Shown piece by piece: positions 4,185 to 5,376 of a stretch of 5,376 nucleotides of DNA (its first letter is position 1; each line of letters begins with the position of its first letter). The translations under genes were made by a program, and so were the position numbers. This stretch comes from Nitrospinae bacterium RIFCSPLOWO2_12_39_16 (GTDB lineage: Bacteria; Nitrospinota; Nitrospinia; UBA9942), in contig MHDO01000114.1 of assembly GCA_001805005.1 (NCBI GenBank), forward strand, positions 1-5,376, written 5' to 3'. The notes below the pieces were generated by a model that ran no database searches, had not been told where the DNA came from, and saw only the letters and a program-made list of their open reading frames with translations.

Positions 4185-5333
4185 ATGCATACCCCTCTTG
4201 ATGCCTATGAATATGAGAGTAAAAGGCTTGCTCCATATGCAATGCACAGCAGGGATACGAAGGGCAGAAGGCATTCCGAGCCTGAACATCCATACCGCAC
4301 AGCATTTCAGAGGGACAGGGACAGGATAATACACTGTTCAGCCTTCAGGCGTCTTGAATATAAGACTCAGGTATTTGTATATCATGAGGGGGATTATTAC
4401 AGGACAAGGCTTACCCATACACTTGAGGTTGCCCAGATTTCAAGGTCTGCAGCAAGGGCGCTTGGCTTGAATGAAGACCTCTCGGAGGCAATCTCGCTTG
4501 CACATGACCTCGGACATTCCCCATTTGGACACTCAGGCGAAAAGATTCTAAATGAACTGATGAAGGGACATGGTGGATTTGAGCATAATAAACAATCGCT
4601 AAGGATAGTTGACCATATAGAAAACAGGTATCCTGAATTCAGAGGGTTAAACCTGACCTATGAGGTGAGAGAGGGGATAGCCAAACATAAGACAGAGTAT
4701 GATGACCCTGCCTTTGAAGAATTTGGCACATCATCTCCTACACTGGAGGCTCAGATTGTTGACTATTCAGATGCCATTGCTTATAACAGCCACGATTTAG
4801 ATGACGGTGTAACATCCGAGATGATAGACATGGAGAGTTTAAAGGAGGTGAAAATCTGGGAGGAAAACTATCGGAGGATAAAACAGGAGTTTAATAATAT
4901 AAGTTCAAACATACTCAAGTATCAGGTTGTGAGGGCAATTATAAACCAGCAGGTGACTGACCTTGTTGAGCAGACAAAGGAGAATATTAAGAAGTACGGC
5001 ATCAGGTCAATTGCTGATGTTAAAAATTTTTCTGAGAGGATTGTATCTTTTAGCAAGGATATGAAACTGAGAGATAGAGAGTTGAAGGATTTTTTAAAGA
5101 AGAATATGTATAATCATTACAGGGTGAAAAGGATGGAGGATAAGGCAGGAAGGTTTATAAAGGAATTGTTTGATGCATATTTAGGGAAGGTGGAACTCCT
5201 GCCGCCAAATGTCCAGAAGGACTTAAAGATTGAAAAAAAAGAGAGGCTAATCTGCGACTACATTGCAGGCATGACAGACAGGTTTGCCATCCAGGAATAT
5301 AAAAAACTATTTGATCCGTATGAAAGGGTATAA
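4185..5333 (+). CDS. dgt: Deoxyguanosinetriphosphate triphosphohydrolase-like protein (HD superfamily)
   Basis: This cytoplasmic HD-domain enzyme cleaves dNTPs (classically dGTP) to the deoxynucleoside and triphosphate, helping balance dNTP pools; some family members act on several dNTPs. The 382 residues match the Thermus-type family over most of their length. Seen: ESKRLAPYA (11-19), the HPYRTAFQRDRDRI signature (35-48) followed by HCSAFRRLEYKTQVF (50-64), TRLTHTLEVAQISR (74-87) with metal ligand His78, the HD pair His107-Asp108 in AHDLGHSPFGHSGE (106-119), GGFEHNKQSLRI (130-141), and DYSDAIAYNSHDLDDG (193-208) with the probable fourth metal ligand Asp196. The C-terminal half is helical and charged, as usual for the family, so the gene appears intact. 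The ATG is forced by a TAA stop 6 nt upstream. The next gene begins 14 nt after the stop with a strong Shine-Dalgarno sequence, so the two are probably co-transcribed. Confidence 0.93.
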   Translation: MHTPLDAYEYESKRLAPYAMHSRDTKGRRHSEPEHPYRTAFQRDRDRIIHCSAFRRLEYKTQVFVYHEGDYYRTRLTHTLEVAQISRSAARALGLNEDLSEAISLAHDLGHSPFGHSGEKILNELMKGHGGFEHNKQSLRIVDHIENRYPEFRGLNLTYEVREGIAKHKTEYDDPAFEEFGTSSPTLEAQIVDYSDAIAYNSHDLDDGVTSEMIDMESLKEVKIWEENYRRIKQEFNNISSNILKYQVVRAIINQQVTDLVEQTKENIKKYGIRSIADVKNFSERIVSFSKDMKLRDRELKDFLKKNMYNHYRVKRMEDKAGRFIKELFDAYLGKVELLPPNVQKDLKIEKKERLICDYIAGMTDRFAIQEYKKLFDPYERV

Positions 5334-5347
5334 AAGGGGAGGTAAAA

Positions 5348-5376
5348 ATGGATGAAATGACAGTTAAAGAAGTGCT
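5348..5376 (+). CDS. Start of a downstream gene in the dgt operon (truncated by window end)
   Basis: An ATG at 5348 opens MDEMTVKEVL before the window ends, too short for identification. AGGGGAGGT (5335-5343) is a strong Shine-Dalgarno sequence 5 nt upstream (counted from GGAGG), and only 14 nt separate this ATG from the dgt stop. It is therefore very likely a real gene translated from the dgt mRNA. A second in-frame Met lies three codons later, but the spacing favours the first. Confidence 0.6.

Noticed and set aside
4185..4305. Upstream part of the minus-strand frame that ends at 3973
   Set aside because: This section is antisense to the conserved N-terminus of dgt, and its translation has no family character. 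Only the part left of 4185 is considered a possible remnant.
1..5376. A single novel multi-gene system spanning the window
   Set aside because: The large genes are recognisable housekeeping or respiratory families on alternating strands with separate promoters. Nothing links them functionally.

Overview
This AT-rich window reads as ordinary bacterial chromosome, probably from an anaerobic or facultatively respiring Gram-negative lineage. The evidence is a RuvB of bacterial type, a DedA-superfamily membrane protein, a GDP-mannose-forming enzyme for surface polysaccharide, a nine-heme c-type cytochrome with a signal peptide, and a Thermus-like dGTP triphosphohydrolase. The cytochrome and the style of the small intergenic palindromes would fit environmental Nitrospirota or Desulfobacterota-like genomes. 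That placement is inference; no rRNA or phylogenetic marker is complete here.

Layout. The 5' end of ruvB (minus strand, 1-367) runs off the left edge. It is divergent from a DedA/YqaA-like membrane protein (452-1051, plus). A long imperfect hairpin of CTGACAC-type repeats (1052-1115) separates that gene from a short-form mannose-1-phosphate guanylyltransferase (1133-2218, plus). That gene converges on a membrane-anchored nonaheme cytochrome c (2237-3493, minus), with a small hairpin at the junction. A regulatory-looking intergenic region (3494-3827) follows. It holds a cytochrome promoter, a perfect 16-bp palindrome, and a near-consensus promoter whose -10 box lies inside a second palindrome. 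That promoter drives a 19-residue lysine-rich mini-gene (3828-3887) preceded by a 12-nt perfect match to the anti-Shine-Dalgarno sequence. Next come a 19-bp inverted repeat (3933-3996) and a possible remnant of a polysaccharide-biosynthesis gene tail (minus strand, about 3973-4184). A complete dgt (4185-5333) and the first codons of a closely coupled downstream gene (from 5348) finish the window.

The large genes do not form one pathway: they cover recombination, membrane homeostasis, nucleotide-sugar synthesis, respiration and dNTP control. The most distinctive features are in the non-coding DNA. First, the five large genes lack a Shine-Dalgarno sequence, and four of them have a -10-like hexamer ending only 6-9 nt before the ATG, as expected for leaderless transcripts. 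The lysine-rich mini-gene and the last gene instead carry strong Shine-Dalgarno sequences. Second, the mini-gene has an unusually well-equipped control region for a 19-codon reading frame. I see no defence system, CRISPR array, transposase, tRNA or rRNA.
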